NCBI GenBank assembly: GCA_900555835.1 | Contig: USMK01000007.1 | Span: 8,011-72,010 of the forward strand | From: an uncultured Clostridium sp. | GTDB lineage: Bacteria > Bacillota > Clostridia > TANB77 > CAG-508 | Reading direction: 5' to 3' | DNA: 64,000 nucleotides | Shown here: piece after piece, positions 1 to 8,190 of the stretch | How positions within the stretch are numbered: the stretch's first letter is position 1 | Layout of the letters: the number at the start of each line of letters is the position of its first letter | Made by a program: the position numbers and the translations under genes | The notes under the pieces: model-generated | What the model saw: only the letters and a program-made list of their open reading frames with translations | The model's database searches: none | What the model was told of the DNA's origin: nothing

Positions 1-511
1 ACTTCTTTCCATTTCTTTCAATAATCATATGCCCAAACTCATACCCAGAACTACCACGAGCCTGCAACAACTCACCATTATAAAAAACAGCCCCACCAAT
101 TCCAGTACCAATAGTAAGCATAACAGCATTATCATAAGGCTTCAATGAGCCATACATCTTCTCAGCAATAGCAGCACTTTTAGCATCATTTCTAATAACA
201 ACCTTCACATCCTTATAAGCCTTCCCAAGCTCCTCTTTAAAATCAATCTGCCTTATATTCAAATTCTTAGCCTTAATAATCTTCCCACTCTCCGAAATCC
301 CTGGACAAGCAATCCCAATCAACTCCAAATCCTCAAATTTAGCATTATGTTGCCTTAACATCTCCGGAATAATCTTCTTAATAAGCTCAACAATATTTTT
401 AGTCCCTTTCTCATGCTCTTGCAAATCCTTCTCAATTTTATATACAATCTCACCATCCTGAACAATTCCAACTCCAACATGGCTTCCACCCAAATCAATT
501 CCAATTTTCAT
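1..511 (-). CDS. ROK-family sugar kinase (glucokinase-like), partial
   Basis: The reading frame starts at an ATG at 511 and runs off the left edge, so only about the first 170 residues are present. The N-terminus MKIGIDLGGSHVGVGIV is the phosphate-1 ATP-binding motif of the ROK/hexokinase fold. Further on come a DAKSAA segment and MLTIGTGIGGAVF, the second phosphate-binding loop, which are typical of ROK glucokinases. ROK proteins phosphorylate sugars such as glucose or N-acetylmannosamine in the cytoplasm. The zinc-binding and sugar-specificity motifs lie further toward the C-terminus and are not in the window, so the substrate cannot be named. A structured repeat lies directly upstream. Confidence 0.85.
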   Translation of the reverse strand, partial: MKIGIDLGGSHVGVGIVQDGEIVYKIEKDLQEHEKGTKNIVELIKKIIPEMLRQHNAKFEDLELIGIACPGISESGKIIKAKNLNIRQIDFKEELGKAYKDVKVVIRNDAKSAAIAEKMYGSLKPYDNAVMLTIGTGIGGAVFYNGELLQARGSSGYEFGHMIIERNGKK

Positions 512-549
512 ATCAAAATCTCCAATCACTCTATTTTTTTCACATAGTA

Positions 550-751
550 GGCCGAGCAAACGAAATGGGATAATAAAAAATTTATGTAACGACGAATGTG
601 CCGTGGAGTAACCGTACGAAATATTAATCAAATTTTATGAGGGAGCGAAGGCTTCGGAGAGGCTCGTAAAATTCGATTTAGATTTCGTAGGTTACGCAAC
701 AAGCCGAGGAGTGAAATAAATTTTTTATTATCCCATTTCGTTTGCTCGGCC
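550..751. repeat. Structured interspersed repeat, copy 1
   Basis: A 130-nt core (586-715) is closed by two perfectly complementary 36-nt arms (550-585 and 716-751). The core holds nested inverted repeats: GTAACC..TACGAAAT pairs with ATTTCGTAGGTTAC, an inner AATTTTATGAG/CTCGTAAAATT stem lies inside that, and a CGAAG-G-CTTCG hairpin sits at the tip. The same core recurs at 54901-55030 and from 63962, with different closing arms. This element and a terminator occupy the 335-base gap between the ROK gene and pilC. No ORF is supported in it. It could be a structured RNA or a non-autonomous mobile element. Confidence 0.85.
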
Positions 752-813
752 GGACTTTCTCCTCCATTTCAAAAAATGTGGCTGCTTTTTTCCTCCATTC
801 CCAAAAACAGCAA

Positions 814-841
814 AAAGGATGTATTTGAAGCTACATCCTTT
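814..841 (-). terminator. Rho-independent terminator of the pilus operon
   Basis: AAAGGATGTA and TACATCCTTT form a 10-bp stem directly after the pilC stop codon. A T-rich run follows on the minus strand. Confidence 0.7.
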
Positions 842-846
842 AAACC

Positions 847-2191
847 TTATTCTGTTAAAAATGCCGAGAACAAGAATGAACCCATATATACTTGAATTAA
901 TGGTACCAATACTACTAATACAAAGAATACTAGCAAAATACCCACAATTGAATAAACAAGCTCTGGCAATGCTTTCATTATCTTCTCCATAATATTGTCT
1001 ATATCAATTTGCATATATTCAGTTAATTTTCTCATCATTTCAGCTAGATCTGTTTGCATACCAATTTTTAGCATCTCTGTTATCATTGGTGTTGAAAGCC
1101 CAGTCTTCTCAAAAGGCTCTATCCATGACTGACCTATCAAAATATTATTTATAGAAGTCTCTATTACAGATAATAAAACATAATTATGAACAACTGTCTT
1201 ACTTACTTCCAAAGCATCCTGTATTCTAACTCCATTCTCTACATTTAATAAAACGGCCTTCATAAATCTAGAAAAATCAAGTGCATATATCAATTGCCCA
1301 AATATAGGCATTGTATATTTAAAATAATGCCAGTTATATTTGCCCTTAGGAGTATTAATATAAAATACTATTGCTCCAACAATTGCAAGAATTATAAATA
1401 CAGGTATATACCACATTTCTGTAACAGTATTCAGAAAATGTGAAAACCATAAAGTTAATGGTGGCAATTTATCCTTTGTTCCAACTTGGTCAAATACACC
1501 TTGAATAATTGGAATTACAAATATTGTTCCCAAAATAAGCATTAATAAAATAACTACAAATTGCACAATATTGGGTACTAATATCTTTTTAATTCTTTTA
1601 TTCATTTCAGTTGATTCTTCCATATATTTAACCGCTTGTTGCAAAGAACTTGTTAATGAACCGAGATAGCTCCCCAACTCTTATCATATTAACATATATA
1701 TATGGAAATACATCTGGATAATACTCCATTGTAGAATACATATTCTCACCAGCTTCAACGCCTGCTAGAATATCTTCTAATATTTCTTTAAATCTTGGTT
1801 GTTCTGTACTTTCTATTATAGTTGTTAATGCATGAATATTGTTGAAATTAGCCTTTTTCAGTAAATAAAATTTCTGTGTAAAAACAATTACATCTCTTGG
1901 TGTTATTTTGTTATTTTTTATAAGAGCATTTGCAATTTTTTGTTTTGTAGAAACTTTTTTTACAGTTGTCCTTTTTATAACATTTCCATTATTCAAATTT
2001 TCAAGCATTTGTTCAACATTATTTATATTTTTTTTATTTTTTTGAGTTTTAGTTTTCAATTGAACTACACTAATTGGTGTTAAACCATTTCTTTTTATTT
2101 TCTTTATTATTGCATTTTTGCTTGAATCTTCTATTTTGTTTCTTACTATATGTCCATCTTCGCTAAGTGCTCTGTACATATATAAAGGCAT
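847..2191 (-). CDS. pilC: Type IV pilus inner-membrane platform protein PilC, with a CGG +1 frameshift
   Basis: This is the polytopic platform of the type IV pilus machine, on which the PilB and PilT ATPases act. It has the two T2SS-F domains of the family and C-terminal membrane segments (LVYSIVGILLVFFVLVVLVP). The start at 2191 follows a GGAGG site. The frame breaks at 1661-1663, where an in-frame CGG follows GAG CTA TCT. Skipping one C gives VGELSGSLTSSL, the conserved GE-SG-L motif of the family. Without the shift the product ends about 10 residues later, and the rest (847-1677) has no start signal of its own. It is the last gene of the operon, after pilT. The assignment is secure; whether the shift is biological is inference. 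Confidence 0.88.
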
Positions 2192-2209
2192 AATTTTTAC
2201 CTCCTATCG

Positions 2210-3307
2210 CTATGTGTTTCTTATTTTTAGTTGCATAATTGTTCTATTTAATGTATCTAAATTCTTTTCTTCAATTTGTGCTTTTGCTTGTTCTAATGTA
2301 ATTCTCTCTTCTACAAATAGCTTAGCAATTGAATTTATTAAACTAATACTTCCTTTATCTATATTTGTTTGTACCGCATCTTCTATTTCTGATACACTTA
2401 ATTTTTCTTTTCTTATATATCCTGCAATTACATTATCTACTATCATTACTTCTGGCACTAATACTAATTTTCCATCTGTTCCTTTTAGCAATCTTTGTGA
2501 AATAACCAATTTCAATAATGAAGATATCAAATATTTTACACTTGATTGATCACTTATTGGATAAAAGTTTATCATTCTATCTACTGTTTCTGCACATGAT
2601 TTTGTGTGTAATGTTCCTATAACTAAGTGCCCAGATTCAGCCATCTCAATTGCTGCATTCATTGTTTCTTTATCTCTAATTTCTCCTATTACTAGGATAT
2701 CACAATCTTCTCTTAGTGAATTTTTTACACCATCACTAAAATTTAAAGCATCTTTTCCAATTCCAACTTCTTTTTGTACGATTATAGATTTTTTGCAATG
2801 ATGTTTGTATTCTATTGGATTTTCCAGTGTTAATATTTTTTTATTTTGTTTTTCATTTATTTCATTAATTAATGCATTCAATGTTGTAGTTTTACCAGAA
2901 TTTGTTTTTCCTGTAACAAGGATTAATCCTTGTGGCTGATATGTCATTCTTCTTACAATATCGGGAACACCTAAATCTTCAAATTTTGGCAAATCATTTC
3001 TTATAAGTCTTAATGTTGCAATTGGTATATTTTCAGATAAGGAAATATTTACTCTTAAACGCACATCTTCATATTGATATGAGGTATCTAATCTTCTTTG
3101 ATTTTTAAATAATTCGTCATTTTCTATATTACCTCTTATAAAAAAATCGTACATTTCCCACATATCATCTTCTGTTAATTCTTCCATTTCGTCTATACTA
3201 TATAAATCTCTTGATATTCTTAGCATGGGTTTTATTCCATATATTAAGTGAATATCAGATGCTTCTTTCTCAATTGCCTCGTCTAAAATTTTTTCCATTT
3301 GTAACAT
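2210..3307 (-). CDS. pilT: Type IV pilus retraction ATPase PilT
   Basis: A cytoplasmic hexameric ATPase of the secretion superfamily that drives pilus disassembly. Visible motifs are Walker A GKTNSGKTTTLN near residue 135, the Asp-box region, a Walker B/E segment DILVIGEIRD near residue 205, and the HLVIGTLHT histidine box. At 365 residues it has PilT length and lacks the long N-terminal domain and zinc site of PilB. The ATG at 3307 follows GGAGG by 8 bases. It lies between pilB (19-base gap) and pilC in one operon, which argues for real retraction and possibly twitching or DNA uptake rather than a simple secretion pseudopilus. Confidence 0.93.
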   Translation of the reverse strand: MLQMEKILDEAIEKEASDIHLIYGIKPMLRISRDLYSIDEMEELTEDDMWEMYDFFIRGNIENDELFKNQRRLDTSYQYEDVRLRVNISLSENIPIATLRLIRNDLPKFEDLGVPDIVRRMTYQPQGLILVTGKTNSGKTTTLNALINEINEKQNKKILTLENPIEYKHHCKKSIIVQKEVGIGKDALNFSDGVKNSLREDCDILVIGEIRDKETMNAAIEMAESGHLVIGTLHTKSCAETVDRMINFYPISDQSSVKYLISSLLKLVISQRLLKGTDGKLVLVPEVMIVDNVIAGYIRKEKLSVSEIEDAVQTNIDKGSISLINSIAKLFVEERITLEQAKAQIEEKNLDTLNRTIMQLKIRNT

Positions 3308-3326
3308 TTAAAATTCCTCCAATTTA

Positions 3327-4955
3327 TTAAAATATAAGTAATTTTTTATTTAATTCGTCCAAAGTTGTAACACCCTCTAAAACTTTTTGAAGTCCATCTA
3401 TAACAAGTGGTTTGTAGCCATGTTGTGTTGCATATCTTCTTATTTCTATTGTAGAAGCATCATTTATTACTAATTCTTTTATAGCCTCTGACATATCAAG
3501 TAATTCAAATGCTGCAACACGTCCATAGTATCCTGTGTGGTCACAATGTTCACAACCAACAGCAGTGTATGTTTTTCTTCCTTCAAAATTAAATTCTACA
3601 TTATATTTTTCACCAATTCTACTAATAATTTCTTTTTCTTCTTCTGTAAAATCTCTTTCTTTTGCACAATTTGGGCATATTCTTCTTATTAGTCTTTGTG
3701 AAACAGCCAATCCTAATGTACTTGCTATATCGTAATTTGATATTCCTAATTTTCTAAGTCTTGTAATAACCTCAATAGCATCCATTGTGTGTATTGTAGA
3801 TAATACATAATGTCCTGTTTGCCCTGATTGCATTGCAATCTCAGCTGTTTCTAAATCTCTTATTTCTCCTACTAGAATAGTATCAGGGTCTTGTCTTAAT
3901 ACTGTTCTTAAAGAATCTGAGAAACTAGCCTTTGGGTCTACTTCTATTTGGTTTAAGCCTGGTATTCTTATTTCAACAGGATCTTCAATTGTTGTAATAT
4001 TTACATCTTCTTTATTTAACATTGCAATTATACTATATAATGTTGTTGTTTTTCCTTCACCAGTTGGAGCTGCAACTATTGTTATACTATTTTTTCTGTC
4101 AAATAATTTAACAGCTTCTTTCATTCCTTTTGAAAAGCCTAATTGTTCAAGAGATAATATATTAGCATTTTTTTTCAATAATCTTAAAACAAATTTTTCT
4201 CCATATACATTTTTTTGAGAAGATACACGAATATTGTAATCCGGATATAGCAAAATTCTACCATCTTGTGATTCTTGTTTTTCTTGGTGCATATTTGATA
4301 TAGCTTTTAATCTTCCTATTATTTGTGCTTGTCTTTCTTTGGCAAGTGTTGCTACATTTAATAACACACCATCTATTCTATAACGTACTCTTACACTATT
4401 TTCTTGTGGTTCTATATGTATATCACTAGCTCTTTTGCTCATTGCTGTTTTTATTATGTTGTCAATCAAACTTGTTACATCTTTTCCGTCTTCAATTTTA
4501 TCTGTGGCCTGTCCCTCTAGTGATTTGAATATTTCTTCTATATTGCTAGCAAATGTTATGTATTTATCCATCACTAGTCCTTTATTTAGTAATAATAATC
4601 TAACAATATCTGTTGATTTTTTATTGGAAGTATCAGCAAAACATACTTTGATTCTTCCATTGGCTATTTCAAAAGGTATTGCCATACATTGTTTTGCAAC
4701 ATCTAGTGAAATATAATCTGTTATATTTATTGCAATATCAGCCCTTGTAAGAATCATGGCCTTTTCCCCAAGAATATCTCCAATTGCATCTATCAACCTA
4801 TATTCGTCACATAGTCTAAGAATTTTTACAGCATCTCCAAGTTTAACTCCTGGATTAGATTTTTGATATTCTAATGCTTGGTTTACATCATCTTCTGATA
4901 TTAGTCCCCTTCTTACTAGCTCTATACCAATAGGCAATCTATTTCTTATTTCCAT
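3327..4955 (-). CDS. pilB: Type IV pilus assembly ATPase PilB (GspE family)
   Basis: The motor for pilus extension, acting on the cytoplasmic face of PilC. It begins with a GspE/MshE N-terminal domain (residues 1-150). The ATPase follows with Walker A APTGEGKTTTLYS near 300, DTILVGEIRDLETAEIA near 365 and a His box LSTIHT. A four-cysteine zinc site is formed by CPNCAKE and CEHCDHTG around 430-475, as in typical PilB. Its 542 residues are normal for the family. It sits upstream of pilT and downstream of the pilin and prepilin-peptidase genes of the same operon. Confidence 0.94.
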   Translation of the reverse strand: MEIRNRLPIGIELVRRGLISEDDVNQALEYQKSNPGVKLGDAVKILRLCDEYRLIDAIGDILGEKAMILTRADIAINITDYISLDVAKQCMAIPFEIANGRIKVCFADTSNKKSTDIVRLLLLNKGLVMDKYITFASNIEEIFKSLEGQATDKIEDGKDVTSLIDNIIKTAMSKRASDIHIEPQENSVRVRYRIDGVLLNVATLAKERQAQIIGRLKAISNMHQEKQESQDGRILLYPDYNIRVSSQKNVYGEKFVLRLLKKNANILSLEQLGFSKGMKEAVKLFDRKNSITIVAAPTGEGKTTTLYSIIAMLNKEDVNITTIEDPVEIRIPGLNQIEVDPKASFSDSLRTVLRQDPDTILVGEIRDLETAEIAMQSGQTGHYVLSTIHTMDAIEVITRLRKLGISNYDIASTLGLAVSQRLIRRICPNCAKERDFTEEEKEIISRIGEKYNVEFNFEGRKTYTAVGCEHCDHTGYYGRVAAFELLDMSEAIKELVINDASTIEIRRYATQHGYKPLVIDGLQKVLEGVTTLDELNKKLLIF

Positions 4956-5050
4956 ATTATTTTTTCACCTTTGTTCCTTCCATAATTTAATTATACAATA
5001 TTTTATTTATCTTATAAATAGTTCTTAATAAGATACATATATTTTCCAGT

Positions 5051-5884
5051 TTAGTATTCAAAACTACCATATTTTGAGCTATTTAATCTTATTGCTGTTT
5101 CATCTGCTGAAGCCTCTAAAACCTTAACCCAATATCCAGTTTCATTATCTCCTGAAAATTTCGTATCTACAATATAATTACTTGGAATATTTTCTAAATT
5201 TCCATAAGAATCCACTTTTTGATTTTTATTTGAATATAAAAATTCTATATTTATTTGATTATTACTATCTATATAATAAGCATATCTTGGTATCCAAACA
5301 TATAGCTCATTTGAAATTCTAGCTAAGGCCCATTTCTTTTTTAGGTAATTATACCATTCTGTATCACTGTTGTTTGTATCTTTATACGTTTTTGTAGTTC
5401 CGCTATTTTGAGCTTTTACAGCTATCATATTAGTTTGTAATTTTGGAGCATTTGGAGTAAGCAAAGTTTCTTTTGTTTTAAATTTACTTAAAGTTAATGT
5501 ATTATCATTTTTTCCTATTTTGTAAGTTACAGTAACCTCTACTTTTTTTACAACATCTGTTTCGTCTGAATTGCTATAATTGTCTATATTTACATTAACA
5601 GTATATGCTTTTGGAATTTCAATTCCAGCAATTTCTATTTTTCCGCTTGAATTTGTAGTTGCAGAAAATTTTTCTGTATTTACATCTGAATAATAATATT
5701 CTGATGCTTTTTCTAATATCTGAGAAGCATAATTTATAGCTTGTGTTCTTCTTTCTATTTCCATATTTGAAATATATGTGTTTGTATATAATGCAAGCAA
5801 TATTAAAAGTGTAATAGCTACAATTCCAAGAGAAATAGCAATATCAATTCCTGTTGCTCCTTTATTTGATTTTATTTTTTTCAT
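5051..5884 (-). CDS. Type IV pilin-like protein (minor pilin/pseudopilin)
   Basis: The N-terminus KSNKGATGIDIAISLGIVA resembles a class III signal: a short basic leader with a glycine, then a long hydrophobic helix. It is less canonical than the major pilin because the usual FTLxE is absent. The globular part (residues 40-277) contains a WALARISNELYVWIPRYAYY segment, which looks like a module reused in surface proteins of related clostridia. It lies 8 bases after pilD and upstream of pilB. It is most likely a minor pilin exposed at the fibre tip or surface; I recognise no defined ligand domain. Confidence 0.6.
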   Translation of the reverse strand: MKKIKSNKGATGIDIAISLGIVAITLLILLALYTNTYISNMEIERRTQAINYASQILEKASEYYYSDVNTEKFSATTNSSGKIEIAGIEIPKAYTVNVNIDNYSNSDETDVVKKVEVTVTYKIGKNDNTLTLSKFKTKETLLTPNAPKLQTNMIAVKAQNSGTTKTYKDTNNSDTEWYNYLKKKWALARISNELYVWIPRYAYYIDSNNQINIEFLYSNKNQKVDSYGNLENIPSNYIVDTKFSGDNETGYWVKVLEASADETAIRLNSSKYGSFEY

Positions 5885-5892
5885 TTTATCAC

Positions 5893-6648
5893 CTATATCG
5901 TAATAAAGTTTTGTATAATTATTGATGCTATTGATACTATACTAAAAATAGCTCCAATTGCAGGTTTCGAGTCATTTTTTCTTAATTTGTCTGCAATATT
6001 TTTTAGTGCAATAGCTATAAGTGTTGTAGCTATTATAAATATCATCAAGTCTGTTCCTATATATAGTAAAACTAACAGCATATATGTTATTATATCCAAT
6101 GTATAGCTAGGTTTTATTTTATCTATAACTAATAAACAGATAATTATCATAAAATATATAACATATCTATACATATTAACCCCTAGTATATATAGATATA
6201 GCATATAAATTATGCTTGCTATTGCGGTAAATACCAATAAACCTTTTTCTATATTTCTTTTTTCTAAATCTATACCAGCAGTTATTGTGAATAAACATAT
6301 GTAAACCATTCCAAATATTATTTTTATTAAATCTCCAATTTGTATATTGTAAATATTAATATTTAAAGATAGAACATATAATAAAAATACAATTCCAGAT
6401 AGAACTTCAATTATTAAATATCTTGGTCTTATTTTTTCTTTACAATATCTACATTTTCCTCCTAAAAATATATAGCTAAAAATTGGGAATAAATCAAAAA
6501 ATCCTAATTTGTGTTTGCAATTTGGGCAATATGATCTTTCATGTGTTATATCTTGTTTTAATGGAATTCTATATACAGCTAGTGTACAAAAGCTACCTAA
6601 AAAGGCTCCCATAATAAAAACAATTATTACTGCTATGATTTCTACCAT
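5893..6648 (-). CDS. pilD: Prepilin peptidase / N-methyltransferase PilD
   Basis: An integral membrane aspartic protease that cleaves class III leader peptides and methylates the new N-terminus. The N-terminal methylase region has the zinc tetracysteine pattern CPNC near residue 41 and CRYC near residue 66. Several hydrophobic segments follow, with an aspartate-containing AGIDLEKRNI near residue 125. The second catalytic GxGD-type motif is not obvious, because the C-terminal half is divergent and very hydrophobic. Its position directly after the major pilin gene supports the assignment. At 251 residues it has the usual length. Confidence 0.88.
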   Translation of the reverse strand: MVEIIAVIIVFIMGAFLGSFCTLAVYRIPLKQDITHERSYCPNCKHKLGFFDLFPIFSYIFLGGKCRYCKEKIRPRYLIIEVLSGIVFLLYVLSLNINIYNIQIGDLIKIIFGMVYICLFTITAGIDLEKRNIEKGLLVFTAIASIIYMLYLYILGVNMYRYVIYFMIIICLLVIDKIKPSYTLDIITYMLLVLLYIGTDLMIFIIATTLIAIALKNIADKLRKNDSKPAIGAIFSIVSIASIIIQNFITI

Positions 6649-6673
6649 TATTTCCTCCTGTTTATATTAAATT

Positions 6674-6701
6674 GAGCATATACATTAAATTGCATATGCT
6701 C
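6674..6701 (-). terminator. Hairpin after the major pilin gene
   Basis: GAGCATAT pairs with ATATGCTC across a 12-nt loop in the pilin-pilD gap. It has no long T-run, so it is probably a partial terminator or mRNA stabiliser that keeps pilin output above that of the downstream genes. Confidence 0.4.
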
Positions 6702-6726
6702 TAAAAGTAATTAATTATAGAACGCA

Positions 6727-6945
6727 TTATTTATTCATATATGTGTTTAATAAAGCATTCATTTGTTGAATTAAGTTATTATCTGCTTCTGCCTTGTTAT
6801 TGTATTTTTCAACAGCATTATTTGCATTAGAAATTATATTGTTATTTCCTGATAATGTTGCTAATGCTACACCTGCTAGTATTAATAATACGATAATTGT
6901 GATAACTAAAGCTACCAATGTAATACCTTTTTGTCCTTTAAACAT
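6727..6945 (-). CDS. Major type IV pilin
   Basis: A 72-residue prepilin. The leader MFKGQKG is followed by ITLVALVITIIVLLILAGVA, which is the class III cleavage site (after Gly7) and the hydrophobic N-terminal helix of type IV pilins. The mature chain is short and Asn/Ala rich, with no cysteine. It has a strong GGAGG site and a hairpin after the gene, consistent with high expression. The pilin is very small for the family, so the fibre would be thin, or this may be a core subunit decorated by the 5051-5884 product. Confidence 0.85.
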   Translation of the reverse strand: MFKGQKGITLVALVITIIVLLILAGVALATLSGNNNIISNANNAVEKYNNKAEADNNLIQQMNALLNTYMNK

Positions 6946-7017
6946 TTTTTATTTCCTCCTTTTTAATTTTTTGTATATATTTAATTTATAAATATAACCT
7001 AGATTAATTTTTCTCAA

Positions 7018-7458
7018 TTATTTTAAGAATTTGTTGTTTGGATTATAATTTTCTTGCGAATTTGAATTGGTGGTGTTATTTTTTGAAGTCGAATTTGTAT
7101 TTGTTTTATTATTATTTGTTGTATTTCCTGTACTATTAGTTGTGTTTCCATCTGTTGTGGTATTATCTGAATATGCCATAAAAGGATTTGCCTTTCCAGC
7201 ATCGTAATTTGTCTTTTTAGCTCTGTTTAAATCATCTTCTGTTACTTCATATGTTCTTATAACTTGGTCTTCATTATTTGTTAATGGTGTATCTAAATCT
7301 TCTTTTACATCACCTAATTCGCTTGGAAATTGATAAGTTATTGTTTGTGGCACTTCTTTATTTATTGGATTGTAGTCATAAAACACTACTGCCAATATTA
7401 AAGCAATTGCTATACATAATAATAACATTATAAAAATTTCTTTAATGACATTTTTCAC
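7018..7458 (-). CDS. Membrane-anchored Asn/Thr-rich protein of the pilus operon (PilP-like position)
   Basis: One N-terminal membrane helix (residues 6-28) is followed by a short periplasm-side region with a KANPFMAYSD motif and an Asn/Thr/Ser-rich tail from about residue 105. It lies between pilO and the major pilin, where other systems place pilus alignment-complex subunits. The NPF-like motif recalls the entry segment of PilP or PilN-type partners, but I see no reliable domain match. It probably helps connect the PilMNO platform to the cell envelope; this is inferred from position only. Confidence 0.5.
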   Translation of the reverse strand: MKNVIKEIFIMLLLCIAIALILAVVFYDYNPINKEVPQTITYQFPSELGDVKEDLDTPLTNNEDQVIRTYEVTEDDLNRAKKTNYDAGKANPFMAYSDNTTTDGNTTNSTGNTTNNNKTNTNSTSKNNTTNSNSQENYNPNNKFLK

Positions 7459-7479
7459 TTTTTTGTCCTCCTAAGACTT

Positions 7480-8190
7480 TTATTGGTTGTTCACCGTAGT
7501 ATTTGTGTTTCCTGTTGTATTTACTGAATCACTTGTATTTATTGGGCTTGTACTACTTGTATCATTATTATATGATTGTGTATTTGTTGTTGTTATTGTA
7601 TCTTGATTTATAAATATATCTCTAACTTTGAATGTTGCTTGTAAGTTTGAACCATCTCCTGATGTTACTGGTACTAATTCAAATTCTTCTATTGTAAAAC
7701 CTAGTTTAGCATCATCTTCAATATCTCTTACAAAATCTGTTATCGCTATATAATTTCCTGTTACCGTAATTTTTAAATCATTTGCATTTGGTGTACTTGT
7801 TGAACTAGATAGAATTTCCATCTTTGGAATTACTCCATTTTCTGTTGCATAATTACCAATTTTAGTCCATAAAACTTCAACATTATATCTTTCGCTTTGT
7901 CCTGCATTTAACAATTCTTGCTCACTGCTGTATTGTTTTAATTCCTCATATTTGTTTTTTTTAGTTTGAAGTTCTTTTGCAACTGTGTTTATTTCATTAA
8001 GTTTTGCCGGATATTCTGTTTCTTCTTTGTTTTTAGCTTCTTCAATTGTCTTATCTAAATTTTCATTTTCTTGTTTTATTTCTCCAATGCTCATTATTGA
8101 AAATCCAGCAATTTGTAATCCATCTGTTATAGTATTGTAACACATTACACCTAGCAATATTATTAATATTAATATCAATATCTTTTTCAT
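7480..8190 (-). CDS. pilO: Type IV pilus alignment protein PilO
   Basis: A bitopic protein with an N-terminal membrane helix (residues 4-25). A coiled-coil segment follows (about 38-95, rich in E/K/N), then a ferredoxin-like domain with DLKITVTGNYIAITDFVRDI, the usual PilO core. The tail is Asn/Thr/Ser rich. It overlaps the pilMN gene by 4 bases, implying translational coupling. PilO pairs with PilN to form the bridge between cytoplasmic PilM and the outer parts of the machine. Confidence 0.85.
   Translation of the reverse strand: MKKILILILIILLGVMCYNTITDGLQIAGFSIMSIGEIKQENENLDKTIEEAKNKEETEYPAKLNEINTVAKELQTKKNKYEELKQYSSEQELLNAGQSERYNVEVLWTKIGNYATENGVIPKMEILSSSTSTPNANDLKITVTGNYIAITDFVRDIEDDAKLGFTIEEFELVPVTSGDGSNLQATFKVRDIFINQDTITTTNTQSYNNDTSSTSPINTSDSVNTTGNTNTTVNNQ

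Noticed and set aside
1640..1663. A prfB-like internal ribosome-site stimulator upstream of the CGG sites
   Set aside because: A GGGGAG lies before the pilC site, but nothing similar precedes most of the other sites.
847..2191. Treating pilC, yunB, yabG, dnaE and recN as ordinary independent pseudogenes
   Set aside because: All breaks are the same event (extra C before GGN), two genes are core replication and repair functions, and no other lesion type (deletion, stop) is found in these genes.
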